A DNA stretch of 22,264 nt from JBBQXY01 sp051004815 (GTDB lineage Bacteria; Chloroflexota; Ktedonobacteria; Ktedonobacterales; Ktedonobacteraceae). The translations under genes and the position numbers were made by a program. A model generated the notes under the pieces. It was given only the letters and a program-made list of their open reading frames with translations, made no database searches and was not told the origin of the DNA. Positions 1 through 8,111 of the stretch are shown here, piece after piece. Location of the stretch: the NCBI GenBank assembly GCA_051004815.1, contig JBPCJY010000175.1, positions 1 to 22,264 of the forward strand, in the 5' to 3' direction. The first letter of the stretch is position 1, and each line of letters starts with the position of its first letter.

Positions 1-42
1 TCGGGACAGAAAAAGCGTGCCTTCTGCGGGAAAGCATTCTCT

Positions 43-100
43 CCCCCCCCCCCCCGCCCCCGCGGTGTCCCCCCCCCTCCCCCCTTGCCCCTCCAGGGGC
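43..100. other. C-tract cluster (G-runs on the minus strand)
   Basis: Runs of 13 C (43-55), 5 C (57-61), 9 C (69-77) and 6 C (79-84) are followed by a short GC-rich hairpin, GCCCC/GGGGC, at 87-100. The minus strand therefore carries at least four G-runs within about 42 nt, enough for a G-quadruplex. The tract lies about 120 nt past the stop codon of the minus-strand permease, so a read-through transcript would carry the G-runs. Any role in termination or mRNA stability is inference. Homopolymer lengths may also contain sequencing error. Confidence 0.6.
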
Positions 101-144
101 GTGGCTTCGCTTGATTACTCACACTCGACAGAGCGAGGGAACAC

Positions 145-256
145 CTATATATCTTTTTCCACCATTGTATCCCCTTCTGACCTTGCGCCCATGGCTACAT
201 AATTAAAAGCCTGATTGGCTATATATCTTTTTCCACCATTGTATCCCCTTCTGACC
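145..256. repeat. 38-bp direct repeat duplicating the permease 3' end
   Basis: Positions 145-182 and 219-256 are identical over 38 bp (starting CTATATATCT and ending TTCTGACC), with a period of 74 bp. The second copy is the authentic 3' end of the minus-strand permease gene and includes its stop codon (219-221). The first copy is a detached duplicate of that end. The flanks of the two copies differ, so the duplication ends sharply. It could result from slippage, or from an insertion that duplicated its target. Confidence 0.85.
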
Positions 257-1673
257 CCACCTCCACTATCTCCTCTTCCAGGTGGCTATGTCGTCGGCTG
301 TAAATGAAGTAAATGAGCAGACCAATTGCCAACCAGATGATAAAGCGCAGGATGGTGATCAGGGGCAAGCTCACTATCAGCACGAACGAGGCAATGATCG
401 AGAGAATTGGTACCCACGGCACAAAGGGTACACGGTACCCACGCCGCAGGTTTGGCTGAGTCCGCCGCATGATTAATATTGCCGCCGAAACCAACACGAA
501 CGCCGCCAGGGTACCAATGTTCGTAAGCTCTGCCACCACGTCAATGGGTGTGAAACCAGCTACCAGCGCAACCACGATGCCCACAAGGAGACTCGACAGA
601 TAGGGCGTGCGAAACCGTGGGTGAATCCGTGAAAAGAATGCTGGTAGCAGACCATCGCGTGCCATCGAGAAGAAGATGCGACTCTGCCCAAAGAGTAGCA
701 CGATCAACACCGTCGTCAAGCCGCAGATCGCTCCCACCGATATGATCGACCCCGCTACATTCAAGCCGAGCAAGATCATCGCGTGCGACACCGGTGAGGC
801 CACATCGAGCTTCGTATATGAGACTACCCCAGTGAGTACAGCAGTCACCAGAATGTACAGCACCGTGCAAATCAACAGGCTGGAAAAGATAGCGATTGGC
901 ATATCCTTGCCAGGGTTGCGTGCCTCCTCTGCCGAAGTGGAGATCTGGTCAAAACCAATGTAGGCAAAGAAGATAATCGCGGCACCCTTCAAGATACCTC
1001 CGGTCCCGAAGGGGAGAAACGGCGTCCAGTTGGCTGGATTAACGTGACCAACGCCTACCACCAGAAAGAACACAATCACCGCCAGCTTAATAACCACTAT
1101 GACGTTATTTACTTTGGTGCTTTCAGATGTTCCCAGTATCAACAACGCGGTGACCACCACAATGATGAGTATCGCCGGTAAGTTGATGATCCCACCTGAG
1201 AAGGGCGATGCGGAAAGGGCTTTAGGAATGGTGAACCCAAAGGCACCTTTGAGCAGATCAACGACATACCCCGACCAGCCAATGCTGACCGCAGCCGCAC
1301 CCACCGCGTATTCCAGGATCAAGTCCCAACCAATAATCCATGCGATGAGTTCGCCCAGTGTCGCATAAGAATACGTATAGGCACTGCCCGCGATAGGCAC
1401 CGTGCTGGCGAATTCGGCATAGCAGATGGCCGCCAAGCCACTCACGATCCCTGCTACAATGAACGAGATGATCAATCCAGGGCCGGCATACTTGGCAGCC
1501 GCCACGCCGGTTAGGACGAAGATACCCGTGCCTACAATGGCACCAATGCCTAACAAAGTAATACTGAACGCAGTTAAGGTACGCTTGAGTCCGTGTTCTC
1601 CCCCACCACTTTGTTTCAGGATGAGGTCAATCGGTTTGACACGCCAGAGGTCGCTCATCGGTCTGCTTGCCAT
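219..1673 (-). CDS. APC-family amino acid permease (cationic amino acid transporter type, YfnA-like)
   Basis: This is an integral membrane protein of the amino acid-polyamine-organocation superfamily, predicted to import amino acids by proton symport or exchange. Near the N-terminus it has the family motif GIGAIVGTGIFVLTG in the first helix, then a conserved GPGL helix, the segment YAEFASTVPIAGSAYTYSY, and FFAYIGFDQISTSAEEARNP after helix 5. About twelve hydrophobic segments follow to the end, with a short charged C-terminal tail rich in Glu. I chose the ATG at 1673 (MASRPMSDLW) because GGAG lies 6 nt upstream; an open TTG start at 1718 would add 15 residues and has no clear ribosome site. 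The kinase gene ends about 150 bp upstream on the same strand, so co-transcription is possible. The last 11 codons lie in the 38-bp direct repeat. Substrate specificity cannot be read from the sequence. Confidence 0.9.
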   Translation of the reverse strand: MASRPMSDLWRVKPIDLILKQSGGGEHGLKRTLTAFSITLLGIGAIVGTGIFVLTGVAAAKYAGPGLIISFIVAGIVSGLAAICYAEFASTVPIAGSAYTYSYATLGELIAWIIGWDLILEYAVGAAAVSIGWSGYVVDLLKGAFGFTIPKALSASPFSGGIINLPAILIIVVVTALLILGTSESTKVNNVIVVIKLAVIVFFLVVGVGHVNPANWTPFLPFGTGGILKGAAIIFFAYIGFDQISTSAEEARNPGKDMPIAIFSSLLICTVLYILVTAVLTGVVSYTKLDVASPVSHAMILLGLNVAGSIISVGAICGLTTVLIVLLFGQSRIFFSMARDGLLPAFFSRIHPRFRTPYLSSLLVGIVVALVAGFTPIDVVAELTNIGTLAAFVLVSAAILIMRRTQPNLRRGYRVPFVPWVPILSIIASFVLIVSLPLITILRFIIWLAIGLLIYFIYSRRHSHLEEEIVEVGSEGDTMVEKDI

Positions 1674-1765
1674 GTACATCTCCAATTCTCGTTCTTGTCT
1701 TGCGGCTAAAGGGGACAATATACGCGCCAGCTTTTTGGCAGGAGATAGGCCTTCACATAATCAGG

Positions 1766-1795
1766 CTACATATGTGACACGAACGTTCCGTGTAG
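1766..1795. promoter_or_regulatory. Inverted repeat between kinase and permease genes
   Basis: CTACA...TGTAG encloses ACACG-AACGTTC-CGTGT, and the centre GAACGTTC is itself a perfect palindrome. It lies downstream of the kinase stop and about 95 nt upstream of the permease start. It has no T-run, so an operator or mRNA-processing hairpin is as likely as a terminator. This is inference. Confidence 0.3.
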
Positions 1796-1825
1796 AGAGT
1801 TGCAGCTAATGAGGTAAAAGTATCT

Positions 1826-3913
1826 TCACTGTGCTTGCCATATCTGCACAGTCTTATCGGCACTCCCCGAAGCGATATACGACCCATCCGGCGACCACTC
1901 AACGACAAAAACTGTGCCTGTATGTTTTTGATAAACATAGGCATGTTTTCCGCTAGCGGCATCCCACACCTGCACTGTCTTATCCGTGCTGCCTGAAGCG
2001 ATCCGTTTCCCATCCGGCGACCATGCCAGGGCAGAGACCACATTTGCTAAACCAGTATGCCCCTGGTACGTGTAAACCGCTTTCCCGCTGATGGCATCCC
2101 AGACCTGTACCGCCCTATCGGCTCCCGCGGAGGCAATATCCTTTCCATCGGGTGAAAATGCAAGTGCATAGACGATATCGGTATGTCCATGATATGTGTA
2201 GACACCTATACCGGTTCTCGCCTCCCACACCTGCACCGTCTTATCCCCACTGCCGGAGGCGATATACTTCCCATCAGGAGACCAACCCAGGGTATAGACC
2301 GCTTCATTATGACCAAGGTACGTGTTAAGAAGGGTGCCAGTGGCGGCCTCCCATACCTGCACCGTTTTGTCCGCTGCGCCGGAAGCAATATATTGCCCAT
2401 CAGGGGACCAGGCTACCGCCAGCACACGATCCGTATGTCCACTATAGCTCAACGTCCGGTTTCCCGTGGCGGCATTGCAGAGTTGCACCGTTTTATCTGC
2501 TCCCCCCGATGCGATCTGTGCCCCATTGGAGGCCCATCCAACCGCGAACACGAAATTGAAGAGACCCGTATGCCCTTGATAGACGTACAGCGTGTCTCCT
2601 GAAGAGATGTTCCACACACGCATCGTCGTATCGGCACTGCCGGAAGCAATATACTGCCCATTGGGCGACCAAGCCAATCCATATACTGCATCCGTATGTC
2701 CACGATAGGTCAGGAGTTCAGTACCCATGGTCTGCGGTGTGGTGGTCGGAGAGGGTGGTAAGGTAAAGCGAGCAGGCGACGGTGCAGATGCGGAATGTTG
2801 TTCAGAAAGGATGAGCCAGGTCACCCCACCTACCACGGCGAGACTTGCCAGCCCCGCCCCTGCCGTGATAACCAACCGCCGGGAAATCACCCGCCTCTCC
2901 GGCGTAGCAGAAGTTGGGAGTGCCGCGGTCGTGGGAGCGGGTGCCTCTTCCGTGCGGAGAATGGACAAATCTTCAACGGAACTTTGCACCGTAGGAGGCA
3001 AAGTTCTCTCATACTGTGTTGGAGCAAGTGAGCCGTCATTGGACACAGAAGCTGCCGCCGGACGTCGTACTGTGGGAGCTAACCCTGTGATGGTTGTTTC
3101 TTCTGCTTGACAAGCTTCTTCAAACGCCGTGGCCATGTCCTGCACACTCGCATAGCGGTTTTGTGGGTCTTTAGCCATCGCCTTCTCAACAACGGCTTCG
3201 ATGGCGGGCGCGATGTCTGGAACTTTATCGTGCAATGGTGGTGATGCTACAAACAGGTGCTGGCTACACAGTTCGGTGAAAGAGCCGCGAAACGGCAATG
3301 TACCACTCAGCCATTCGTAGAGTACCACTCCCAAAGCGTACTGATCACTGGCTGGTTGCGCCTTCCCCTGGATTTGTTCAGGAGCCATGTAAGTCGCCGT
3401 GCCATACACATCCTGCGCACTCGCGAAACGGACACTTTGCGTAAGCAACGCGATGCCAAAATCGCTGAGCAACACCTCGTCGTTTCGCCCCAATAGCATA
3501 TTCTCTGGCTTCACGTCGCGGTGAATCAAATGTTGCTCATGGGCATATTGCAAGGCAGAGGCGACCTGCATAAGATACGGCAAGATGGTTTGTGGGGTCA
3601 AGGGCATATTCTTAGGCAGGTGCTGGCGCAACGTCCCATTGGGAGCATAGTCCATAACAAGGAAAGGTACCTCTCCCTCAATCCCAAATTCCAGCACCCG
3701 TACAATATGCGGATGAACCAGGCGGGCCACTATGCGGGCCTCGTCGAGAAAGTGCTTCTGCTCTTCCTCCACCAGGCGCGTTTGTACTACTTTGATCGCC
3801 GCCTGCGTCGCAAGATACACATGCTCGCCTAAGTAAACTTCGGCGAAACCACCCGCTCCCAGGAGTCTTATCAGTCGATAGTTGCCCAGCTGCTGCCCTA
3901 CGCGGTCTGTCAT
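1826..3913 (-). CDS. Membrane-anchored Ser/Thr protein kinase with C-terminal WD40 propeller
   Basis: The protein has 695 residues. Residues 12-270 form a Hanks-type kinase domain: glycine loop GAGGFAEVY (19-27), ATP lysine K41, catalytic HRDVKPEN (131-138, D133), magnesium motif DFG (151-153) and APE (177-179). All key residues are present, so the kinase should be active. A Pro/Thr/Ala-rich linker (about 275-340) leads to one hydrophobic helix (346-369), which predicts a cytoplasmic kinase and an exported C-terminus. From about 400 to 695 there are seven WD40 blades, each with GH(T/N)...WSPDG...IASGS.DKTVQVW, enough for a closed propeller. The blades are very alike at DNA level, which points to recent internal duplication. 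A good Shine-Dalgarno, GGAGG, lies 8 nt before the ATG. Kinase-WD40 fusions are common in Ktedonobacteria; the ligand and the substrates are unknown. The permease downstream is a possible but unproven target. Confidence 0.92.
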   Translation of the reverse strand: MTDRVGQQLGNYRLIRLLGAGGFAEVYLGEHVYLATQAAIKVVQTRLVEEEQKHFLDEARIVARLVHPHIVRVLEFGIEGEVPFLVMDYAPNGTLRQHLPKNMPLTPQTILPYLMQVASALQYAHEQHLIHRDVKPENMLLGRNDEVLLSDFGIALLTQSVRFASAQDVYGTATYMAPEQIQGKAQPASDQYALGVVLYEWLSGTLPFRGSFTELCSQHLFVASPPLHDKVPDIAPAIEAVVEKAMAKDPQNRYASVQDMATAFEEACQAEETTITGLAPTVRRPAAASVSNDGSLAPTQYERTLPPTVQSSVEDLSILRTEEAPAPTTAALPTSATPERRVISRRLVITAGAGLASLAVVGGVTWLILSEQHSASAPSPARFTLPPSPTTTPQTMGTELLTYRGHTDAVYGLAWSPNGQYIASGSADTTMRVWNISSGDTLYVYQGHTGLFNFVFAVGWASNGAQIASGGADKTVQLCNAATGNRTLSYSGHTDRVLAVAWSPDGQYIASGAADKTVQVWEAATGTLLNTYLGHNEAVYTLGWSPDGKYIASGSGDKTVQVWEARTGIGVYTYHGHTDIVYALAFSPDGKDIASAGADRAVQVWDAISGKAVYTYQGHTGLANVVSALAWSPDGKRIASGSTDKTVQVWDAASGKHAYVYQKHTGTVFVVEWSPDGSYIASGSADKTVQIWQAQ

Positions 3914-4055
3914 CCTTCTATCCTCCGACGTTAAATACGTATCATATCAAAGTGTAACTGAAAGGTACGTTCGTTGCAACATATGGATTTTATCGATCAC
4001 CATAGCAGTTGCCGTTGCTGGACTGGCCTGTGGAGCGTTGTATATGGTAGTTGGA

Positions 4056-4083
4056 TTGACAATTATGGGATAATGCGGAAAAT
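4056..4083 (+). promoter_or_regulatory. Possible sigma70-like promoter for the esterase gene
   Basis: A perfect -35 TTGACA at 4056-4061 is followed after 16 nt by GAAAAT (4078-4083), a weak -10 with four of six consensus bases. It lies about 65 nt upstream of the esterase ATG. The -10 is poor, so this is tentative. Confidence 0.3.
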
Positions 4084-4146
4084 CAAAACTACCGCTCACT
4101 GCTTTTCAAAGCAATCGTGATACATACTATATAGAAACGGAAATTC

Positions 4147-5418
4147 ATGACATCTACGGCACCTCTTATAAGTCCTTGTCTGGCTGCATTACAGAAAGAT
4201 CTGATAGCGGGCAAAACTTCCGCTCTTCCTGACTTCTGGCAATTGGTTGCAACCGTGGGAACACCTCTTATCGAAGCTATTCCCGATAATGACACCCATG
4301 TTCTGGTAACATTTCTATGGCGGGAGACGGAAAAGCTACAGAATATTCTCGTCGCGGGCGCGGTGGTGGGCTGGGATGTGACAGAGAACCAGATGAGTCG
4401 CTTATTGAAGACAGACCTGTGGTACAAAACCTACAAAATGCGCTCTGATACGCGTGCCATCTATCGTTTCTCGCTCAATGATTCGCTTATCCCATGGAAT
4501 CTTGCTAATATGGAGGGAAGGTTGGCTGCTTGTCGCCGTGACCCACTCAATCACCGTGTATTCATTTTCCCCAAGTATCAGGATGATCCCGCCGGTACCG
4601 ATACGCTCTTGTCGGTGGTGGAACTGCCAGATGCGCCTCCTCAACCCTGGCTTACAGCACGACCAGAGGTGCCAAAGGGCGTGATAGAGCAACACCATAT
4701 ACACAGCACTATTCTGCAAAACGAGCGCAATGCCTGGATATATACCCCCCCAAACTACCAACCAGATGCGGAGCCATACGGACTGCTTCTCCTCTTTGAT
4801 GGTGGAGCCTACCTTGAGTTCATTCCTGCCCCCACCATCCTGGACAACTTGCTTGCCTCGGACAAGCTCCCACCAATGGTCGCGGTGCTGCTCGATTCAC
4901 CGCCAGAGGAGCGCAACCATGAACTCACATGCCACCCACCTTTTGTCGATTTCCTGGTGCAGGAACTTGTTCCCTGGCTTCACAAGCATTACAACATCAC
5001 CACTGACCCACGGCAAACAATCGTGGGAGGGTCGAGTGCCGGTGGCCTGGCGGCTGCCTATGTCGGGCTACACGCTCCTGACGTTTTCGGGAATGTGCTT
5101 TCCCAATCAGGCTCATTCTGGTGGGACTGGGATGCTGAAGAAAAGATAGCCCAGCAATGGCTGACGCACGAGTATGCCATCAGCCCAAAGCAACCGCTCC
5201 ACTTCTATATCGACGTGGGACGACTTGAACGCATTGCAGGTTATGACTTGCTCATGGTCAATCGGCACCTCCACGACGTCTTACTGGCCAAAGGATACAC
5301 CGTAGACTATGCTGAACTGCCTGGTGGGCACGAATATATCAGTTGGCGTGGCGGCTTCTCAGATGGGTTGTTAGCATTGGCGGGGCTGCCTGCTACAGAT
5401 CGCAAAAATTATGGATGA
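4147..5418 (+). CDS. Enterochelin esterase-like alpha/beta hydrolase (Fes family)
   Basis: The protein has 423 residues with the two-part layout of the enterochelin esterase family. The N-terminal beta-rich domain (about 45-165, with VLVTFLWRE and GWDVTENQMSRL) resembles the Fes N-terminal domain. The C-terminal alpha/beta hydrolase domain (about 180-415) contains the nucleophile elbow GGSSAGG (294-300, likely Ser297) and the histidine motif GGHEY (His395). IDVGRLE (355-361) is the segment typical of this family after the sixth strand. There is no signal peptide, so it is probably cytoplasmic, as expected of an enzyme that hydrolyses ferric siderophores or similar esters. No siderophore biosynthesis or transport gene is nearby, so the true substrate is open. 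The Shine-Dalgarno before the ATG is weak. A short hairpin overlaps the stop codon. Confidence 0.85.
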   Translation: MTSTAPLISPCLAALQKDLIAGKTSALPDFWQLVATVGTPLIEAIPDNDTHVLVTFLWRETEKLQNILVAGAVVGWDVTENQMSRLLKTDLWYKTYKMRSDTRAIYRFSLNDSLIPWNLANMEGRLAACRRDPLNHRVFIFPKYQDDPAGTDTLLSVVELPDAPPQPWLTARPEVPKGVIEQHHIHSTILQNERNAWIYTPPNYQPDAEPYGLLLLFDGGAYLEFIPAPTILDNLLASDKLPPMVAVLLDSPPEERNHELTCHPPFVDFLVQELVPWLHKHYNITTDPRQTIVGGSSAGGLAAAYVGLHAPDVFGNVLSQSGSFWWDWDAEEKIAQQWLTHEYAISPKQPLHFYIDVGRLERIAGYDLLMVNRHLHDVLLAKGYTVDYAELPGGHEYISWRGGFSDGLLALAGLPATDRKNYG

Positions 5419-5444
5419 GTTGTAGCAACTCTTCGGTAGTTTTT
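5417..5444 (+). terminator. Weak intrinsic terminator after the esterase gene
   Basis: GAGTTG and CAACTC pair around a TAG loop (5417-5431), overlapping the TGA stop. The first run of T (TTTTT, 5440-5444) comes eight bases after the stem, which is late for an intrinsic terminator. Confidence 0.3.
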
Positions 5445-5537
5445 GTCCTTTGAAAACAACTTTTGATGCCATTTTGACCTCTTCTAATGCTCATATGCAT
5501 GTGTTTTTTCTTATATCAAAACGTTCAATATTCCTTC

Positions 5538-5566
5538 TCGACAGAAGATAATCGGTATGGTACACT
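5538..5566 (+). promoter_or_regulatory. Sigma70-like promoter for the Rpn-family gene
   Basis: TCGACA (5538-5543) and TACACT (5561-5566) are separated by 17 nt. Each matches five of six consensus bases or nearly so. Transcription would begin near 5573, giving a leader of about 30 nt that includes a GGGGAG ribosome site. Confidence 0.5.
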
Positions 5567-5603
5567 TCTCTTAGAATAGGGGAATGGGGAGTGGTAATTT
5601 CGT

Positions 5604-6491
5604 ATGTCGGACGTGTGGGACGATTCAATCAAGCGGCTTTTTCGTGAGCATCCCCAGGATTTTGTCTCCTGGCTGCTGGAAGGAGCGGTCTATCGCGGGA
5701 CTGTTTCAGGCGAACTGAAAAACCGGACACGGCGCACCGATATCTTAATGGACGTGGTGCAGCAAAAGTCTCAAAAAGAGGGCTTGCTGCATGTCGAGAT
5801 CCAAAGCGAAGATGATAAGCACATCGTCAAAAGGCTTCTGGAGTATAATCTGATGGCGACCTTGACGTATGAGAAACCGGTTCTCTCTTGGCTGATCCTG
5901 TTGCGACCGATGCCCGAAGCAGCGCAATCACCATTGATTTCAGCACTGTTTGATGAGATTGAGGCTTGGCGATTTTCTTACGTGATCATTAAATTGTGGG
6001 AGACTTCGGCAGAAGAACTGCTACGGACTGGACTCATAGGACCTTTGCCGCTTATTCCATTAACCAATGGTGGCACTGAGCAGAAATGGCTCGCGACCAC
6101 CATCGCCACCTTATATGCCGCAGACGAGTATGAACTGCTGTCATTGACAAAGCTGCTTGCTGGTTTGGTCATGAAGCACAAGGACCAGCAGGAACTGCTG
6201 GAAAGGTTGTTTGCCATGTATAAAGATATCGTCGAAGAGTCCTGGGTCTACCAGCAAATTGCGCAACGTGGCTTGGAGCAAGGCTTGGAAAAGGGGTTGG
6301 AGCAAGGCTTGGGTCTAGGAGAGCAACGGGCCTTGGTGGCCATCATCCAAAGACGCTTCCCAGCCATTTTGCAAACGGCGAAGGACCTGATTGATGGCAT
6401 CACCGATGCTGATACGTTGGAGAGGCTCGTCGTCGAGGTGAGCGTGGCTCAGAACGCTCAGGACGTGTTGCACATTCTCCGCGCACGGTAA
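5604..6491 (+). CDS. Rpn/YhgA-family PD-(D/E)XK nuclease-like protein
   Basis: The protein has 295 residues. It matches the Rpn family (recombination-promoting nuclease, often labelled putative transposase YhgA-like) and related families abundant in Chloroflexota and Cyanobacteria. The nuclease core is near the N-terminus: TDILMDVV with Asp46, then LLHVEIQSEDD with Glu65 and Gln67, fitting D-x(18)-E-x-Q. A C-terminal helical segment (about 233-255) repeats RGLEQGLEKGLEQGLGLG, the low-complexity coil common in this family. Known E. coli members cleave DNA and raise RecA-independent recombination; others look like inhibitor/toxin-like phase-variable genes. Its role here is unknown. It has its own promoter and a GGGGAG ribosome site, and appears monocistronic. 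The coding frame looks intact. Confidence 0.8.
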   Translation: MSDVWDDSIKRLFREHPQDFVSWLLEGAVYRGTVSGELKNRTRRTDILMDVVQQKSQKEGLLHVEIQSEDDKHIVKRLLEYNLMATLTYEKPVLSWLILLRPMPEAAQSPLISALFDEIEAWRFSYVIIKLWETSAEELLRTGLIGPLPLIPLTNGGTEQKWLATTIATLYAADEYELLSLTKLLAGLVMKHKDQQELLERLFAMYKDIVEESWVYQQIAQRGLEQGLEKGLEQGLGLGEQRALVAIIQRRFPAILQTAKDLIDGITDADTLERLVVEVSVAQNAQDVLHILRAR

Positions 6492-6567
6492 GCTCTAGCT
6501 GACGCCATGGTAAGTAAAGAGTCTACACTGATGTCCTGAATATAAGGAAAAAGGACTACGAGAGGTA

Positions 6568-6640
6568 TGCCTGTGAAAGGACTCGAACCTTCGGCCTAGC
6601 ATTTAGGAAACGCTTGCTCTATCCACTGAGCTACACAGGC
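6568..6640 (-). tRNA. tRNA-Arg (anticodon CCT)
   Basis: It folds as a complete cloverleaf on the minus strand. The acceptor is GCCTGTG/CACAGGC, the D arm contains AGCTCAGTGGATAGAGC, the anticodon stem is AGCGT/ATGCT around loop TTCCTAA, and the T arm is GAAGG-TTCGAGT-CCTTT. The anticodon CCT (complement of 6605-6607) reads AGG codons. The discriminator is A and no CCA is encoded. Confidence 0.95.
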
Positions 6641-6669
6641 TCAGAGACAATATACCACAATGGTCAAGA

Positions 6670-6691
6670 GGAGCAGCTTCCATGCTGTTCC
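6670..6691. terminator. Hairpin between tRNA-Arg and the small membrane protein
   Basis: GGAGCAGC pairs with GCTGTTCC around TTCCAT, 8 bp including one G-T pair when read on the plus strand. It sits between the end of the minus-strand small membrane gene and tRNA-Arg. There is no long T-run on either side, so its terminator role is uncertain. Confidence 0.3.
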
Positions 6692-6720
6692 TTCTAAATT
6701 CTTTCAAGGATATTCTCCCC

Positions 6721-7047
6721 TTACCGCCGCAAGTTAAACACAATATTGATGGCAATAATGGTCAGGCAGACCATGGCCAGGGCGATGAGACCGATAACTG
6801 CACCGATGCCTGGTAGTGCTTTGACCAGCGCGACGAGAATGCCCATACTCCCAACCGTGGCGATCAATGACCAGATGGCCAGAATCAGACATGCGGTCCC
6901 CGACCCTCCACTACTGGTAGAGGTGTCTTGCCCAAGTTTCTGTCCTCGTACACCACTGTAATCGTTAGAGGAAGGCTCGGCTCCCTCCCTGACATTTCCT
7001 GCATAGCCATGACTGGGCTCGTCGTATTCCATATGTTGTGACATCAT
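6721..7047 (-). CDS. Small two-helix membrane protein of unknown function
   Basis: I do not recognise the family. The 108-residue product has a hydrophilic N-terminal half of about 50 residues rich in Ser, Gly, Asp and Glu. Two hydrophobic helices follow, around ACLILAIWSLIATVGSMGILVALV and GIGAVIGLIALAMVCLTIIAI, and the protein ends in the short basic tail NLRR. I prefer the ATG at 7047 (MMSQHMEYDE) because GGAGG lies 5 nt upstream. A longer frame to 7074 would place the ribosome site inside the gene. It lies between tRNA-Arg and galU, divergent from galU. No catalytic motif is visible. The layout resembles small envelope proteins with a disordered cytoplasmic tail, but this is only a description. 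Confidence 0.7.
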   Translation of the reverse strand: MMSQHMEYDEPSHGYAGNVREGAEPSSNDYSGVRGQKLGQDTSTSSGGSGTACLILAIWSLIATVGSMGILVALVKALPGIGAVIGLIALAMVCLTIIAINIVFNLRR

Positions 7048-7139
7048 CGGTTCCTCCTTGTTATCCACCCACAATGCCCTTCACAGAAGCTACGAACCAG
7101 CAATAGCAAAGTTGTGTTATCATCAATTCCCCTTCCCGA

Positions 7140-7168
7140 TTGACCTCCTTTGACCTATCCCATACAAT
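7140..7168 (+). promoter_or_regulatory. Sigma70-like promoter for galU
   Basis: TTGACC (7140-7145) and TACAAT (7163-7168) are spaced by exactly 17 nt, each one base off consensus. The expected start is near 7175, giving a leader of about 54 nt. A second TTGACC lies at 7150, so a short direct repeat overlaps the spacer. Confidence 0.65.
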
Positions 7169-7228
7169 ACATAACAGTAGGCGCAGCACATTGCTCTGCG
7201 TCTTTTGAGGAGGAAGTGAAGTATAATT

Positions 7229-8104
7229 ATGAGTATGCGTATTCGTAAAGCCGTGTTACCCGTGGCCGGCCTGGGAACGCGTGTCCTGCCAGCCAGTAAA
7301 GTTATTCCCAAAGAAATGCTGCCGCTCGTTGATAAACCAACGCTGCAATATATTGTCGAAGAGGCGGTTGCCGCGGGAGTCGAAGAAATTATTTTTGTGA
7401 CCAGCCGCAGCAAACGCAGCATTGAAGATCATTTTGACGTGTTTCCAGAACTGGAACAAGCCCTGGAACAAAAGGGCAAACAGAAAGAACTAGAAGAACT
7501 GCGCCACACACAGCGCATGGCAACCTACACCTCTGTACGCCAACCCGAGCCGCGTGGACTGGGCCATGCTATCTTGTGCGCGAAAGAACTGGTGGGCGAT
7601 GAACCCTTTATCGTCATGTTGGGCGACGATCTGGTCGCGCCAGAAACGCCCTGTCTGCCGCGTATGATGGAAATCTATCAGCAATATGGCGGTTCTGTAC
7701 TCTCGCTCTTTCAATCGCCACCGGAGCAAATCTCCTCTTTTGGCATTGTTTCGGTGGAAGAACTGGGAGACGATGTAGTAAAAGTAACCCACCTGGTAGA
7801 GAAGCCATCACTGGAAGAGGCACCTTCAAACCTTGCGGTGGCGGGCCGCTACATCCTGACGCCGGATATCTTCACCCTGCTAGAGAAAACGTCTCCCGGC
7901 AAAGGCGGCGAGATACAAGTGACCGATGCTGCCGAGATACAAGCCCAAGCGGGACAGATCTATGGGCTACGTTTTATGGGTGTGCGTTATGATACAGGCA
8001 ACCCTCTGGGCCTCTTGACAGCCTCCATCAGCTATGCCCTCAAACGCCCAGACATGGCACCCCAACTGCGCGACTTCATGCACAAAGCATTGCAAGAAGA
8101 ATAG
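7229..8104 (+). CDS. galU: UTP--glucose-1-phosphate uridylyltransferase
   Basis: GalU makes UDP-glucose from UTP and glucose-1-phosphate, feeding cell-envelope polysaccharides, glycolipids and galactose metabolism in the cytoplasm. The 291-residue product has the usual length. It carries the nucleotidyltransferase signature GLGTRVLPASKVIPKEMLPL (15-34), in which the first lysines contact the phosphate, then KPTLQYIVEEAV, FVTSRSKRSIEDHF, the metal-site region IVMLGDDLV, and VEKP before the sugar-binding half. A GAGGAGG ribosome site ends 15 nt before the ATG, longer than usual. A TATAAT directly before the ATG is too close to the start to act as its -10. It is probably a single-gene unit with its own promoter, and a strong hairpin follows the stop. 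Confidence 0.95.
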   Translation: MSMRIRKAVLPVAGLGTRVLPASKVIPKEMLPLVDKPTLQYIVEEAVAAGVEEIIFVTSRSKRSIEDHFDVFPELEQALEQKGKQKELEELRHTQRMATYTSVRQPEPRGLGHAILCAKELVGDEPFIVMLGDDLVAPETPCLPRMMEIYQQYGGSVLSLFQSPPEQISSFGIVSVEELGDDVVKVTHLVEKPSLEEAPSNLAVAGRYILTPDIFTLLEKTSPGKGGEIQVTDAAEIQAQAGQIYGLRFMGVRYDTGNPLGLLTASISYALKRPDMAPQLRDFMHKALQEE

Positions 8105-8111
8105 GTAACCT

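Noticed and set aside
676..1809. Several plus-strand open frames opposite the permease gene
   Set aside because: They are antisense to a clearly conserved membrane protein, lack ribosome sites and show no recognisable motif.
2183..3832. Plus- and minus-strand open frames within the WD40 kinase gene
   Set aside because: They arise from the repeated, GC-rich blade sequence; the kinase frame carries all conserved motifs.
3978..4073. Hydrophobic reading frame (IWILSITIAVAVAGLACGAL) between the kinase and esterase genes
   Set aside because: It could encode a small membrane peptide, but its only in-frame ATG lies inside the kinase gene and there is no ribosome site near the hydrophobic part. Not supported enough to call.
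7222..7227. Perfect TATAAT directly before the galU ATG
   Set aside because: As a -10 it would start transcription inside the coding region, and no -35 fits. A better promoter lies at 7140-7168.
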